Assembly: GCA_910575035.1 (NCBI GenBank)
Contig: CAJTDL010000004.1
Span: forward strand, 62,001 to 126,000
Length of the DNA: 64,000 nt
From: Lachnospiraceae bacterium
GTDB taxonomy: Bacteria > Bacillota > Clostridia > Lachnospirales > Lachnospiraceae
Direction: 5' to 3'
Positions 18,718-27,731 of the stretch are shown here, in pieces. A program made the translations under genes and the position numbers. The notes under the pieces were generated by a model. That model searched no databases. It saw only the letters and a program-made list of their open reading frames with translations, and was not told the origin of the DNA. Position 1 is the first letter of the stretch, and every line of letters begins with the position of its first letter.

Positions 18718-19434
18718 CTAACCCTGGAATGGATCTGTGAAATAGCCGTAATAGGAAACGGGTTCGCCAGCTGTTAAAAGGTGCGCTGTATCCCCCAGGC
18801 TTTGGCAGCGGAAATAGGATTCGCCAGGCTGGCGTTCTTCTGTGCCGATGGTGGTAATGGATGAAGGAGCTAGGAAGAATCCTTGCCAGAGCTGGCTTGG
18901 GGTGGTGTTGATCAGGTGTGACAGGCAGGCGCAGGTGATTCCTAAATGGCAGAAGCAGACGATAACGGCATCCCTTTGGGTGTTTTCTGTGGTGCGGTAG
19001 CGGTAGCCCTCTCGGATGTATCCGTAGGATTCCAGGAGGCTGTCTAATTCCTGGCAGATCCATTGGTATTGTGCGCCGACTTCGCCCTGGCGCATGGTTT
19101 CGTTTTGGGGCCATTTGTCTAGGTGGAACAGTTCTGGGTGGGCATTCATAAACTGGGGATGAAAATCCCAGGGGGCTTTTTGGCGGTTGGCAATTTGATC
19201 CCAGATGGGGGCTTTAAATTCCCGCAGCCATTCCAGAGTCTGGGCGGAGCGGCCTAATTTTTTTAATGTGCAGCCTGCTGTGTCCTGGGCGCGTCCCAAG
19301 GGGGAGCAATAGAAATCTGTTACATTCCATTTTATTGCCCTCTGCGATAATAGTTCTGCTTCTCGCCATCCTTTTTCTGTTAAAGAATCAATCTCATAAT
19401 TTGGCTCTGCGTGGCGAATAAATATTAGTTTCAT
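18718..19434 (-). CDS. Histidine phosphatase family protein
   Basis: This 238-residue member of the phosphoglycerate-mutase-like superfamily has the catalytic RHAEP motif at residues 7-11. The second-half His is in CFCHLG (about 168) and the SPLGRAQDTA segment (45-54) is typical. Such proteins dephosphorylate metabolites or proteins through a phosphohistidine; the substrate here cannot be inferred. AGGAGAAC precedes the ATG. It is a single gene convergent with the AI-2E gene. Confidence 0.88.
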   Translation of the reverse strand: MKLIFIRHAEPNYEIDSLTEKGWREAELLSQRAIKWNVTDFYCSPLGRAQDTAGCTLKKLGRSAQTLEWLREFKAPIWDQIANRQKAPWDFHPQFMNAHPELFHLDKWPQNETMRQGEVGAQYQWICQELDSLLESYGYIREGYRYRTTENTQRDAVIVCFCHLGITCACLSHLINTTPSQLWQGFFLAPSSITTIGTEERQPGESYFRCQSLGDTAHLLTAGEPVSYYGYFTDPFQG

Positions 19435-19501
19435 AATGTTCTCCTTTTATGTATGCTGTAAACTTCGTATTATTATAATGCAGTTAGGCTTTTTTGTAAA
19501 C

Positions 19502-19681
19502 GGTGGAGAATGCAAAATGGGGTGGAGAATGCAAAATGGGGGGTATGCTAAATCTGGAAGGCAATACTTTTATTGGCCGCAAGGGCTATAAGGGGGATTT
19601 GCAGAATGCATAGAAATAGGCGAGTGCGCAAGAGGGGCAGATGCAGAAAAGGCGAGTGCGCAAGGGAGGGCAGATGCAGAA
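19502..19681. repeat. Two short G-rich tandem duplications
   Basis: A 19-bp unit (GGTGGAGAATGCAAAATGG) is repeated twice at 19502-19539. A 32-bp unit beginning AGGCGAGTGCGCAAG is repeated at 19618-19681 with small differences. Both lie in the spacer between the divergent histidine phosphatase and the end of the flippase gene. No coding role is seen. Confidence 0.7.
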
Positions 19682-19726
19682 TAGAATCCCCTGGCTGTAG
19701 GAAGCACAGCCAGGGGACTCTATTCT
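19679..19726 (-). terminator. Terminator hairpin of the flippase gene
   Basis: CCCCTGGCTGT and ACAGCCAGGGG form a perfect 11-bp stem that is extended by a flanking AGAAT/ATTCT-like pairing, immediately after the stop codon of the flippase gene. The U-run is weak, but the position and stem strength support transcription termination. Confidence 0.7.
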
Positions 19727-19727
19727 G

Positions 19728-21062
19728 TTATTTGCCTTTTTTCAAAATCGCCCACAAAGCCCCTCCAGCCATGACGCCCTGGCTGATCAGAAGCCCCCAC
19801 AGATAGCCTTTAATCCCAGCTAATGGAATTATATACAGCACAAACCCTATGCGGACTCCCAGCCCCAGCACATTCAAAAGGAATGTGGATGTGGTTTTCC
19901 CAAGCCCGTTCAAAATGCTGTGCAAGGTTGTAGAAAGGTACAAAAAGGGGCAGATCCACCCTAAAATTACAATAAATGTCCCTGCCAGCTCATTTCCAAA
20001 CAGTGTCCTTCCCATCCATTTCCCTAACACAAGGAACAGGCAGGTGCATGCCCCGCCCAGCAGCACGCAGTACAGGCAGGCTTTCTTCACCGTATTTAGA
20101 ATATAGCGCTTATCCTTTTTCTCCTGGGCTTCTGCAATCGCTGGCAGCAGCAGCACTGATACGGAATTGGTAAGAACAGAGGGAAACAGCACCATAGGCA
20201 AAGCCATTCCTGTCAGTATGCCATAGACACTGAGGGATTCTGAAGTGGAATACCCATATTGCCGCAGCTGCCCCGGAATCATAACCGCTTCCATGCTCTG
20301 CAGCACATTCACTAACACCCTGTTTGCGCTTAACGGAAGCGACATATAAAAAATCTGCCGTACGGCCAGCAGCCGGTTTCCCTTTGCCCGCCCCCTGGGC
20401 AGGAAGCTAAAGGAGAAAAGCGCAGCGGCGGCTTCTCCCACAACCATTCCCCACGTTACCAGGCTGATGGATATGGCCTGGTGCCGTTCCATAGAAATTT
20501 CAAAAAACAGCCAAACGCTGCCTACCCTTGCCGCCTGTTCGATCAATTGGGAAAAAGCGGGCACAAAGGTTTTTTTCAAGCCATAAAAATATCCGTTGAT
20601 ACAGGCATGGACTGCCCCAAAAGGAATGGTAAAGGACAGAACCCGAAGCAGCGGGGCGCATCTGGCCTCCTCTAAAAAGCGAACCGCGATCCAATCCGAA
20701 AACCGGTATAAAAATACCGTGCAGAAAAGGGCGAGGGAAAGAGACAGAAAGAGCCCTGCCCCCAGATAGCATCGCGCATTGCAGGGTGTTTTTTTGCAGC
20801 TGGGGTTTTTGGCGTGCTGCCCGGCAATGACAGACTGTGCCACAAAGCGGGAAATGGCAGTCTGGATGGCGGCGGAAGTCAGGGAAATGGTGAGTATGTG
20901 GATGGGGAAAGTCAATTGGTAAATCCCCATCTGTTCGGCACCAATTGACTGTGAGAGGAATATCCTATAGAAAAAGCCGATGATCCGGGAAAGCAGTCCC
21001 GTAACGGTCAAAAGCAGCGTGCCTGTGATCAGCGGGTGGCTGCGCAAAGAGCGGTGTTTCAT
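19728..21062 (-). CDS. SpoVB-like oligosaccharide flippase (MOP superfamily)
   Basis: This 444-residue membrane protein has 12-14 predicted spans and belongs to the polysaccharide transporter branch of the MOP superfamily. The N-terminus 'LTVTGLLSRIIGFFYRIFLS' and IGAEQMGIYQLTFP are typical of SpoVB/MurJ-like lipid II or polysaccharide flippases in Firmicutes. In spore formers SpoVB supports cortex synthesis, which would fit spo0A in this genome; a vegetative glycan role is also possible. An upstream extension is open, but CTGGAGG lies just before the ATG at 21062 and marks it as the start (MKHRSLRSHP). Confidence 0.85.
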   Translation of the reverse strand: MKHRSLRSHPLITGTLLLTVTGLLSRIIGFFYRIFLSQSIGAEQMGIYQLTFPIHILTISLTSAAIQTAISRFVAQSVIAGQHAKNPSCKKTPCNARCYLGAGLFLSLSLALFCTVFLYRFSDWIAVRFLEEARCAPLLRVLSFTIPFGAVHACINGYFYGLKKTFVPAFSQLIEQAARVGSVWLFFEISMERHQAISISLVTWGMVVGEAAAALFSFSFLPRGRAKGNRLLAVRQIFYMSLPLSANRVLVNVLQSMEAVMIPGQLRQYGYSTSESLSVYGILTGMALPMVLFPSVLTNSVSVLLLPAIAEAQEKKDKRYILNTVKKACLYCVLLGGACTCLFLVLGKWMGRTLFGNELAGTFIVILGWICPFLYLSTTLHSILNGLGKTTSTFLLNVLGLGVRIGFVLYIIPLAGIKGYLWGLLISQGVMAGGALWAILKKGK

Positions 21063-21143
21063 AAAGCCTCCAGATGGAAAATACAGGTTTTTATTCAATT
21101 TATGAAGGAAAAGCCTGTAAAATGCATGAATAAAAAAATAAAC

Positions 21144-21172
21144 TTGACAGCAGAATAAATTCATGGTACTAT
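21144..21172 (+). promoter_or_regulatory. Sigma-A promoter of the isc operon
   Basis: Consensus TTGACA (21144-21149), 17 bp and TACTAT (21167-21172), preceded by TGG, form a strong promoter about 170 bp before iscR. The leader then contains AAACGCA followed by seven T (21223-21238), whose pairing partner TGCGTTT overlaps the start site. A TGGCCC/GGGCCA hairpin follows near 21244-21259. The autoregulatory Rrf2 operator is expected here but was not identified. Confidence 0.75.
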
Positions 21173-21344
21173 GCGTTTGTAGAAAAATCAGACTAAAATG
21201 CTCCGAATTTAACATCAACAGGAAACGCACGTTTTTTTGTAAGGGTGGCCCTATGGGCCAGGATTTGCAAAGCGGCGTGCCATCATGGCTTTTTGGTGTG
21301 GGAATTCGAAAAAATAGCCGGCTGCACGGTAAAGAGGTGGTATA

Positions 21345-21770
21345 TTGAAATTATCTACAAAAGGAAGATATGGGCTGCGGGCATTTATTGATTTGGCAGT
21401 CAGCGGGGAAGGGCAGCCAGTCTCGATCATCAGCATTGCCCAGAGGCAGGAGATATCTGTCAGCTATTTAGAAAAGCTTATGGCAAAATTGAAAAAGGCC
21501 GGCCTGGTAGAAAGCGTACGGGGCGTCAATGGGGGATACACCATTGCCAGGCCAGTGGAGGAGATTTCCGTGGGGGATGTGCTGCGTGCCCTGGAAGGGG
21601 ATTTGGTCCCTGTGGAGTGTGCAGGGATTGATGAAAGCCATGCAACCCATTGCAGCAGTTCCTCCCAGTGTGTCAGCAAAATTGTCTGGAAACGTATCAA
21701 CGACTGCATCAACGATACGGTAGACAGCATTTATATTGGGGAATTGGTTCAGGAGAGCCGGGGATTGTAA
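21345..21770 (+). CDS. iscR: Rrf2 family regulator, IscR-like
   Basis: This is a 141-residue winged-helix repressor/activator. The N-terminal MKLSTKGRYGLRAFIDLA and recognition helix region ISVSYLEKLMAKLKKAGLV are typical Rrf2. Three cysteines, C92, C103 and C109, match the C-x10-C-x5-C type Fe-S site of IscR-like proteins, so it probably senses Fe-S supply and controls its own operon. The start is TTG with AGAGGTGG upstream. iscS, iscU and mnmA follow on the same strand. Cysteine-regulator CymR lacks this cysteine set, which argues for IscR. Confidence 0.9.
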   Translation: MKLSTKGRYGLRAFIDLAVSGEGQPVSIISIAQRQEISVSYLEKLMAKLKKAGLVESVRGVNGGYTIARPVEEISVGDVLRALEGDLVPVECAGIDESHATHCSSSSQCVSKIVWKRINDCINDTVDSIYIGELVQESRGL

Positions 21771-21837
21771 CAATCTTTAAAAAAATAGAATAAGCAGGGG
21801 GCTTTCATTTGCAGGCCTTCACAGATTGGAGGAAAAA

Positions 21838-23019
21838 ATGGGAAAAATGATATATTTGGACAATGCGGCTACCACAAAGACCGCACCAGAAGTAGTGGAA
21901 GCCATGCTTCCCTATTTTACAGAATTTTATGGAAATGCCTCTACAGTCTATGAATTTGGGGCAAAGAGCAAAGAGGCTGTCTCCCAGGCCAGGGAGCGGA
22001 TTGCCAATGCCATCGGCGCAAAGGACAATGAGATTTACTTTACTGCAGGCGGCAGCGAGTCGGATAACTGGGCGATTAAGGCGGCTGCAGAGGCATATAA
22101 GGGCAAGGGAAACCACATTATTACCAGCAAAATAGAGCACCATGCCGTGCTGCATACCTGCCAGTGGCTGGAGCAGAATGGGTTTGAGGTTACTTACCTG
22201 GATGTGGATGAAAATGGCGTGGTCAAGCTGGAGGAACTGAAGAAGGCGATCCGCCCTGCCACCATCCTGATCACTATTATGTTTGCCAATAATGAGATCG
22301 GCACCATTGAGCCAATCGCAGAGATTGGGCAGATTGCAAAGGAGCATGGCATAGTGTTCCATACAGATGCTGTGCAGGCTTTTGGCCAGGTTCCTATTGA
22401 TGTGGATGCATACAATATCGACATGATGAGCGCCAGCGGCCATAAACTGAACGGGCCTAAAGGCATTGGATTTTTGTATATCCGCAAAGGCGTAAAGATC
22501 CGTTCCTTTGTCCATGGGGGTGCACAGGAGCGGAAACGGCGGGCAGGCACAGAAAATGTTCCTGGTATCGTTGGATTTGGCAAGGCAGTGGAGCTTGCTC
22601 TGGCACATATGGAAGAACGGACAGGAAAAGAAAAGGAATTGCGGGATTATATGATCAGCCGTGTATTGAAAGAAATCCCCTTCACTAGGGTAAACGGCGA
22701 CCGCAAAAACCGCCTGCCCAACAATGTAAACCTCTGCTTCCAGTTTGTGGAAGGCGAGTCCCTGCTGATTATGCTGGATATGAAAGGCATTTGCGCCTCT
22801 TCAGGTTCCGCCTGCACATCGGGTTCTTTGGATCCCTCCCATGTACTTCTGGCAATCGGGCTGCCCCATGAGATTGCCCATGGATCTTTGCGTATGACCC
22901 TGGGGGCGGAAACCACCAAGGAAGATATTGATTTTACTATAGATACGATCAAAGAAATTGTTTCACAGCTGCGGGAAATGTCCCCCCTTTATGAAGACTA
23001 TATGAAAACATCAAAATAA
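21838..23019 (+). CDS. iscS: Cysteine desulfurase (IscS/NifS type)
   Basis: This PLP enzyme takes sulfur from cysteine and passes it as persulfide to IscU and MnmA. The 393-residue protein has PLP-lysine K203 (SASGHK), His102 in KIEHHAV, and catalytic C326 in SSGSACTSG. The long C-terminal loop shows a type I (NifS/IscS) desulfurase. GGAGGAA directly precedes the ATG at 21838; an upstream in-frame TTG overlaps that ribosome binding site and is rejected. The gene lies 67 bp after iscR. Confidence 0.97.
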   Translation: MGKMIYLDNAATTKTAPEVVEAMLPYFTEFYGNASTVYEFGAKSKEAVSQARERIANAIGAKDNEIYFTAGGSESDNWAIKAAAEAYKGKGNHIITSKIEHHAVLHTCQWLEQNGFEVTYLDVDENGVVKLEELKKAIRPATILITIMFANNEIGTIEPIAEIGQIAKEHGIVFHTDAVQAFGQVPIDVDAYNIDMMSASGHKLNGPKGIGFLYIRKGVKIRSFVHGGAQERKRRAGTENVPGIVGFGKAVELALAHMEERTGKEKELRDYMISRVLKEIPFTRVNGDRKNRLPNNVNLCFQFVEGESLLIMLDMKGICASSGSACTSGSLDPSHVLLAIGLPHEIAHGSLRMTLGAETTKEDIDFTIDTIKEIVSQLREMSPLYEDYMKTSK

Positions 23020-23102
23020 GGGCAGCAAATTTGGGGAAATTCAGATTTTGAATGGAAAAACAGTTTTGGAAAATAGATAAATGGACAAATTGGAGGAAAA
23101 CA

Positions 23103-23540
23103 ATGTATAGCGAGAAAGTAATGGATCATTTTAAGAACCCGAGAAATGTTGGGGAAATTGAAAATGCCAGCGGCGTAGGCACCGTAGGCAATGCCAAATG
23201 CGGCGATATTATGCGTATTTTTTTGGATATTGATGACAATGGGGTCATCCAGGACGTGAAATTCAAAACCTTTGGCTGCGGCGCGGCTGTGGCCACCAGC
23301 TCCATGGCAACTGAGCTGGTAAAGGGAAGGACCATACAGGAAGCATTGCAGGTGACCAATAAGGCCGTTATGGAAGCCTTAGATGGGCTCCCGCCTGTAA
23401 AGGTGCACTGCTCCCTCCTGGCAGAAGAAGCGATCCATGCTGCCCTTTGGGATTACGCAGAAAAAAATAATATCAAAATTGAAGGCTTGGAAAAGCCAAA
23501 GGACGATATCAGCGAAGAAGAAGAGGAAGAAGAATATTAA
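23103..23540 (+). CDS. iscU: Fe-S cluster assembly scaffold IscU/NifU-like
   Basis: This is the 145-residue scaffold on which Fe-S clusters are built. The conserved ligands C33 (AKCGD, with D35), C59 (FGCGAA) and C103 (VHCSLL, preceded by H102) are all present. A C-terminal acidic tail (EEEEEEEY) extends the usual length and is typical of clostridial homologues. TTGGAGGAAAA precedes the ATG at 23103; upstream in-frame starts lack a ribosome binding site. mnmA starts 15 bp after the stop. Confidence 0.96.
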   Translation: MYSEKVMDHFKNPRNVGEIENASGVGTVGNAKCGDIMRIFLDIDDNGVIQDVKFKTFGCGAAVATSSMATELVKGRTIQEALQVTNKAVMEALDGLPPVKVHCSLLAEEAIHAALWDYAEKNNIKIEGLEKPKDDISEEEEEEEY

Positions 23541-23555
23541 AATAGGGATTAATTT

Positions 23556-24638
23556 ATGGAAAAGAAAAAGGTTGTAGTGGGAATGTCAGGAGGGGTGGAT
23601 TCTTCGGTGGCAGCCTGGCTTTTAAAAGAGCAAGGCTACGATGTGATAGGTGTTACGATGCAGATTTGGCAGGACGAAGATGCCCAGGCGCAGGAGGAAA
23701 ATGGGGGCTGCTGCGGCCTGTCGGCTGTGGAGGATGCCAGGCGCGTGGCCGCAATGTTGGAAATACCTTATTATGTTATGAATTTTAAATCAGAGTTTAA
23801 GAAATATGTCATAGACTACTTTGTGGCGGAATATCTCCATGGGCGTACGCCGAATCCCTGTATTGCATGCAACCGTTATGTAAAGTGGGAATCCTTGCTG
23901 AAGCGCAGTATGGAGATTGGGGCGGATTATATTGCCACAGGCCATTATGCCAGGGTTATCAGGCTGCCAAATGGCAGGTATGCCCTTCAAACCTCTGCCA
24001 CTGCCGCAAAGGATCAGACTTACGCTTTGTATAACCTGTCCCAATACCAGCTTTCCCATACTTTGATGCCGGTAGGGGATTATACCAAGGAGGAAATCCG
24101 CGATATGGCGGCAAAGATTGGGCTTAGGACTGCAGACAAGCCAGACAGCCAGGAAATCTGCTTTATCCCTGACCAGGATTACGCAGGCTTTATTGACAGG
24201 GAAACTGGAAGGCCGCAGGAGCCAGGGGATTTTGTTACAAAGGATGGGACGGTTATCGGCCGCCATAAGGGGATTACCCGCTATACCATCGGCCAGCGCA
24301 AAGGGCTGGGACTTGCCATGGGCGAGCCTGTATTTGTTACGGAAATCCGCCCGGAGGCCAATCAGGTAGTGATTGGCGGCAATGAGGATGTGTTTGGGAC
24401 AACCCTCTATGCAAACAGGCTGAATTTTATGTCTGTTCCAGATTTGGACGGCGAAAAAGAAGTAATGGCAAAGATCCGCTATAACCACCAGGGTGCTCCC
24501 TGCCTTTTGCAAAGGGAGGAGGGGGATCGGGTGGCCTGCAGGTTTAAAGAGCCAGTGCGTGCCATAACGCCAGGGCAGGCAGTGGTATTTTATGAAGGGG
24601 ATGTGGTGGTAGGGGGCGGAACGATTTTGTCTCCTTAG
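23556..24638 (+). CDS. mnmA: tRNA 2-thiouridine(34) synthase MnmA
   Basis: This enzyme thiolates U34 of Lys, Glu and Gln tRNAs using persulfide sulfur relayed from the desulfurase. The 360-residue protein has the PP-loop SGGVDS (11-16), catalytic C102 in PNPCIACN and C202 in SQEICFIPD. The C-terminal tRNA-binding beta-barrel carries IGQRKGLG. Co-location with iscS and iscU suggests that this desulfurase serves both Fe-S assembly and tRNA thiolation. A terminator-like hairpin follows at 24691. Confidence 0.97.
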   Translation: MEKKKVVVGMSGGVDSSVAAWLLKEQGYDVIGVTMQIWQDEDAQAQEENGGCCGLSAVEDARRVAAMLEIPYYVMNFKSEFKKYVIDYFVAEYLHGRTPNPCIACNRYVKWESLLKRSMEIGADYIATGHYARVIRLPNGRYALQTSATAAKDQTYALYNLSQYQLSHTLMPVGDYTKEEIRDMAAKIGLRTADKPDSQEICFIPDQDYAGFIDRETGRPQEPGDFVTKDGTVIGRHKGITRYTIGQRKGLGLAMGEPVFVTEIRPEANQVVIGGNEDVFGTTLYANRLNFMSVPDLDGEKEVMAKIRYNHQGAPCLLQREEGDRVACRFKEPVRAITPGQAVVFYEGDVVVGGGTILSP

Positions 24639-24648
24639 TTATTTTTGC

Positions 24649-24713
24649 TTGTATGCAGGGGAAAATTGGTTTATAATGGTATGGGACGCAAAAGGCAGGC
24701 CGCTGCCTTTTTT
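24649..24713 (+). promoter_or_regulatory. Promoter-like site followed by a terminator hairpin ahead of ackA
   Basis: TTGTAT (24649-24654), 17 bp and TATAAT (24672-24677) look like a sigma-A promoter just after mnmA. Starting 14 bp downstream, AAAGGCAG-GCCG-CTGCCTTT with a T-run (24691-24713) is a compact intrinsic terminator. Either the hairpin simply ends the isc-mnmA transcript, or it attenuates or ends a very short transcript from the promoter. Confidence 0.6.
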
Positions 24714-24776
24714 ACAGGTTATATGTTTGGCTAAGTTGTTAATAAAAGAGGTATTTTCAGAAAGAAGGAGAAGGAA

Positions 24777-25973
24777 ATGAACATATTAGTAATCAATTGC
24801 GGTAGCTCATCCCTGAAATATCAGGTGATTGATTCTGAGTCAGAGGAAGTATTGGCAAAGGGATTATGTGAGAGGATAGGCCTGGATGGCCGCCTGGTTT
24901 ACCAGAAGGCAGGCGGGGAGAAGGAGGTCACAGATGCGGACATGCCTTCCCATAAGCAGGCGATCCAGATGGTATTGGACGCATTGGTGAATCCAAACAC
25001 AGGCGTATTTAAGAGCCTTTCAGAAATTGGTGCCGTAGGCCATAGGATCGTCCATGGCGGAGAGAGATTTGCAGCTTCTACTATTTTGGATGATGAGGTA
25101 TTGAAGGCGATTGAGGAATGCAGTGACCTGGCGCCTTTGCACAACCCGGCAAATCTGATTGGGGTCCGCGCCTGCCAGGAACTGATGCCCAATGTGCCGA
25201 TGGTAGGCGTATTTGACACAGCGTTCCATCAGACTATGCCAGAGGAGGCATATCTCTATGGGATTGACTATGATTACTATGAGAAATACAAGGTAAGGAG
25301 ATATGGGTTCCACGGCACCTCCCACAGTTACGTTTCCAAGCGTGCAGCAGAGATCCTGGGAAAGCCTTATGGAGAGCTGAAGACGATTGTATGCCATCTT
25401 GGAAATGGGGCTTCCATCTGTGCGGTAAAGAATGGGAAGTCTGTGGATACTTCCATGGGCCTGACCCCGTTAGAGGGGCTGATTATGGGCACCCGTTCCG
25501 GGGATATTGACCCAGGCGCCATGGAGTATTTGGCGAAGAAGGAGAATCTGGATCTGGAAGGCGTTATGAACATATTAAATAAGAAATCCGGCGTGCAGGG
25601 GCTGTCCCATATTTCCAGTGATTTCCGTGACCTGGAAGCTGCAGCAGCCAAGGGCGATCCCGCAGGCCCCCGGGCTTTGAATGCATTTATTTACCGGGCT
25701 GCAAAATATGTGGGAGCTTACGCGGCTGCCATGAATGGTGTGGATGTGATCTGCTTTACAGCGGGCGTTGGGGAAAACGGTCCGGACACCAGAAAAGGGA
25801 TTTGCGATTATTTAGGGTTTTTAGGCGTTGTGATTGATGATGAGGCAAATAAGGTTAGGGGAGATGAGAAGGTTATTTCTACGCCGGATTCTAAGGTGAC
25901 GGTGCTTTGCCTGCCTACGAATGAAGAGCTGGCGATTGCCCGTGAGACAGTGGCGTTGGCTGGAGGGAAGTAA
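24777..25973 (+). CDS. ackA: Acetate kinase
   Basis: This enzyme interconverts acetyl phosphate plus ADP and acetate plus ATP, the main substrate-level phosphorylation step of acetogenic fermentation. The 398-residue protein has the ASKHA-fold signatures NILVINCGSSS at the N-terminus, catalytic-region GHRIVHGG, HLGNGASI and GDIDPG. The C-terminal TAGVGENG and ATP-binding region are intact. AAGGAGAAGG precedes the ATG. pta, its usual partner, is not next to it. A good terminator follows. Confidence 0.98.
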   Translation: MNILVINCGSSSLKYQVIDSESEEVLAKGLCERIGLDGRLVYQKAGGEKEVTDADMPSHKQAIQMVLDALVNPNTGVFKSLSEIGAVGHRIVHGGERFAASTILDDEVLKAIEECSDLAPLHNPANLIGVRACQELMPNVPMVGVFDTAFHQTMPEEAYLYGIDYDYYEKYKVRRYGFHGTSHSYVSKRAAEILGKPYGELKTIVCHLGNGASICAVKNGKSVDTSMGLTPLEGLIMGTRSGDIDPGAMEYLAKKENLDLEGVMNILNKKSGVQGLSHISSDFRDLEAAAAKGDPAGPRALNAFIYRAAKYVGAYAAAMNGVDVICFTAGVGENGPDTRKGICDYLGFLGVVIDDEANKVRGDEKVISTPDSKVTVLCLPTNEELAIARETVALAGGK

Positions 25974-26047
25974 GGTTTCACCTGGCTGTATAGGCAAAAT
26001 TATCTTTCCCTTAGATGGAATATTTTACAGGATTGTAAAAATGCAAG

Positions 26048-26085
26048 GAGTATCTCCAGAAACAGGGGATACTCTTTGTCTGTTT
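26048..26085 (+). terminator. Intrinsic terminator of ackA
   Basis: GAGTATCTCC pairs with GGGGATACTC (one wobble) around a 7-nt loop and is followed by TTTGTCTGTTT. This is a standard Rho-independent terminator 75 bp after ackA. Confidence 0.75.
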
Positions 26086-26157
26086 AACAGCAGTTGTTTT
26101 GGCGGTAAAATCTTTGTTGCTGTTTGTGGCCGGATTTGCCCAGGATAAGGAGGAACT

Positions 26158-26895
26158 ATGGAAAAACAGAAAATTGTGATAGAAGGCTTTGCCTTTACAA
26201 ATAAAAAAGCGGCTTTAAAAGCGCAGCATGAAGCAGAAAGCATATCTTACCTAAGAAGCCAGATCCATATGGAAAACCCGCGGATGGTGCAAGGGTTTTA
26301 CCAAAAGCTTTTGGCGGAAGAAGTGTTTGAAACGCCGGTGGGGCTTATGTTTCTGAAAGAGTTATACGACGGCCTTGCCTCAATGCCGGAACTTCAGGAA
26401 ACGTTATCCCCCATCCCAACGGAGAAAATGGCGGAGTTTTTGTCAGAGGGGGGCGATAACCAGAATCTTTCCCCATTACATTCCGGCCCTGTTTCAGATG
26501 CGCCCGTCCAGCCCCAGGCAGAACGGGAGGCAGAGCCGGGGGCTTCACCCAAAGGAGAAAAGCCAAGAGATTTCCAGCAGGCAGAGGAGATGGCGTCCTT
26601 TTATGAAGAAAAGCTGGCCCAGGCCAAGCAGAAAGTGCGTTCTGCAGAGCAAAAGCAAAGACGTGCAGAGGAAGCCATGCGCAAGAAAAAATCCAGCCTG
26701 CGTATCAGCATGGCGGTCAACTTCTTCCTTTTGCTGGTGGCTGTTGGAATGATTATCATTGCCCTTATGGATGACAATCCCAATATCATCAATTACGAAA
26801 ATCAAATCCTGGACAAATATTCCCAATGGGAAATGGAGCTGGAAGATCGGGAAGCCCAAATAAAAGAAAAGGAAAAGGAGCTGAATATCCGCTGA
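26158..26895 (+). CDS. Hypothetical membrane protein with coiled coils
   Basis: Function is not recognised. The 245-residue protein has a soluble N-terminal domain (about 1-100), a Pro/Glu-rich low-complexity linker (105-140), and a charged coiled coil (143-182). A single membrane span follows (about 185-203, NFFLLLVAVGMIIIALM), then a short outer or C-terminal coiled coil rich in Glu/Lys. AAGGAGGAA precedes the ATG. It sits between ackA and a two-component system but probably has its own transcript start, since ackA ends with a terminator. The overall layout suggests a scaffold or regulator rather than an enzyme; this is a guess from shape alone. Confidence 0.7.
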   Translation: MEKQKIVIEGFAFTNKKAALKAQHEAESISYLRSQIHMENPRMVQGFYQKLLAEEVFETPVGLMFLKELYDGLASMPELQETLSPIPTEKMAEFLSEGGDNQNLSPLHSGPVSDAPVQPQAEREAEPGASPKGEKPRDFQQAEEMASFYEEKLAQAKQKVRSAEQKQRRAEEAMRKKKSSLRISMAVNFFLLLVAVGMIIIALMDDNPNIINYENQILDKYSQWEMELEDREAQIKEKEKELNIR

Positions 26896-27001
26896 AGGAA
26901 GGGCAGTCCCCGTTTCACAAAGTTGTCATATTTATATGCTAAAATACCCCAAAACAATAAAAGCTGTTCCCAGTCACAGCAAAAGAAAGGTGTGGAGTCA
27001 A

Positions 27002-27676
27002 ATGGAACGTCTAAAAATACTGGTAGTAGATGATGAGAGCAGAATGCGTAAGCTAGTGCGTGATTTCCTGGTAAAACAAGATTTTGAAGTGATAGAAGCC
27101 GAAGACGGCGAAGATGCCCTGAACAAATTTTACGCCCAAAAGGATATTGCCCTGATTATCCTGGATGTTATGATGCCTAAAATCAACGGCTGGGATGTCT
27201 GCAAAGAGATCCGGGAAACCTCCAAGGTTCCTATTATTATGCTCACCGCAAAGGGAGAGGAAAGTGATGAGCTCCAGGGCTTTAATATTGGGGCGGATGA
27301 ATATATTTCCAAGCCTTTCAGCCCCAAGATCCTGGTGGCCAGAGTGGAAGCCATACTGCGCCGGGCTGGCAAAAAGGATGAGGAAGTCTTGGAAATCGGG
27401 GGCATTAAAATTGACCGTTTGGGACACCAGGTATTGGTGGATGAAAAGGAAGTAGAACTGAGCTATAAGGAATTTGAGCTTCTTACCTATTTTATAGAGA
27501 ATAAAGGGATCGCCCTTTCTAGGGAAAAAATTTTAAACCATGTATGGAATTATGATTATTTTGGCGATGCCAGAACCATTGACACCCATGTGAAAAAGCT
27601 GCGCAGCAAGCTTGGGCAAAAGGGCGAGTACATTAAGACAATTTGGGGCATGGGTTATAAGTTTGAAGTAGAGTAA
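27002..27676 (+). CDS. OmpR/PhoB-family response regulator
   Basis: This 224-residue regulator has a receiver domain (acidic pair D10/D11, phosphoacceptor D55 in LIILDVMMPK, Lys in ISKPFSP). It also has a C-terminal winged-helix domain with YKEFELLTYFIENKG and DTHVKKLRSKLG. The start at 27002 follows AAAGGTGTGGAG; an upstream open extension has no ribosome binding site. The sensor kinase gene begins 55 bp downstream. Target genes are unknown; the lipoprotein at 29312 is the nearest candidate. Confidence 0.94.
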   Translation: MERLKILVVDDESRMRKLVRDFLVKQDFEVIEAEDGEDALNKFYAQKDIALIILDVMMPKINGWDVCKEIRETSKVPIIMLTAKGEESDELQGFNIGADEYISKPFSPKILVARVEAILRRAGKKDEEVLEIGGIKIDRLGHQVLVDEKEVELSYKEFELLTYFIENKGIALSREKILNHVWNYDYFGDARTIDTHVKKLRSKLGQKGEYIKTIWGMGYKFEVE

Positions 27677-27731
27677 GCATGGGTTTATGCAGCTGGAAGC
27701 CGAGGAATTTATAGAGTTTGGGGTGGATAAG

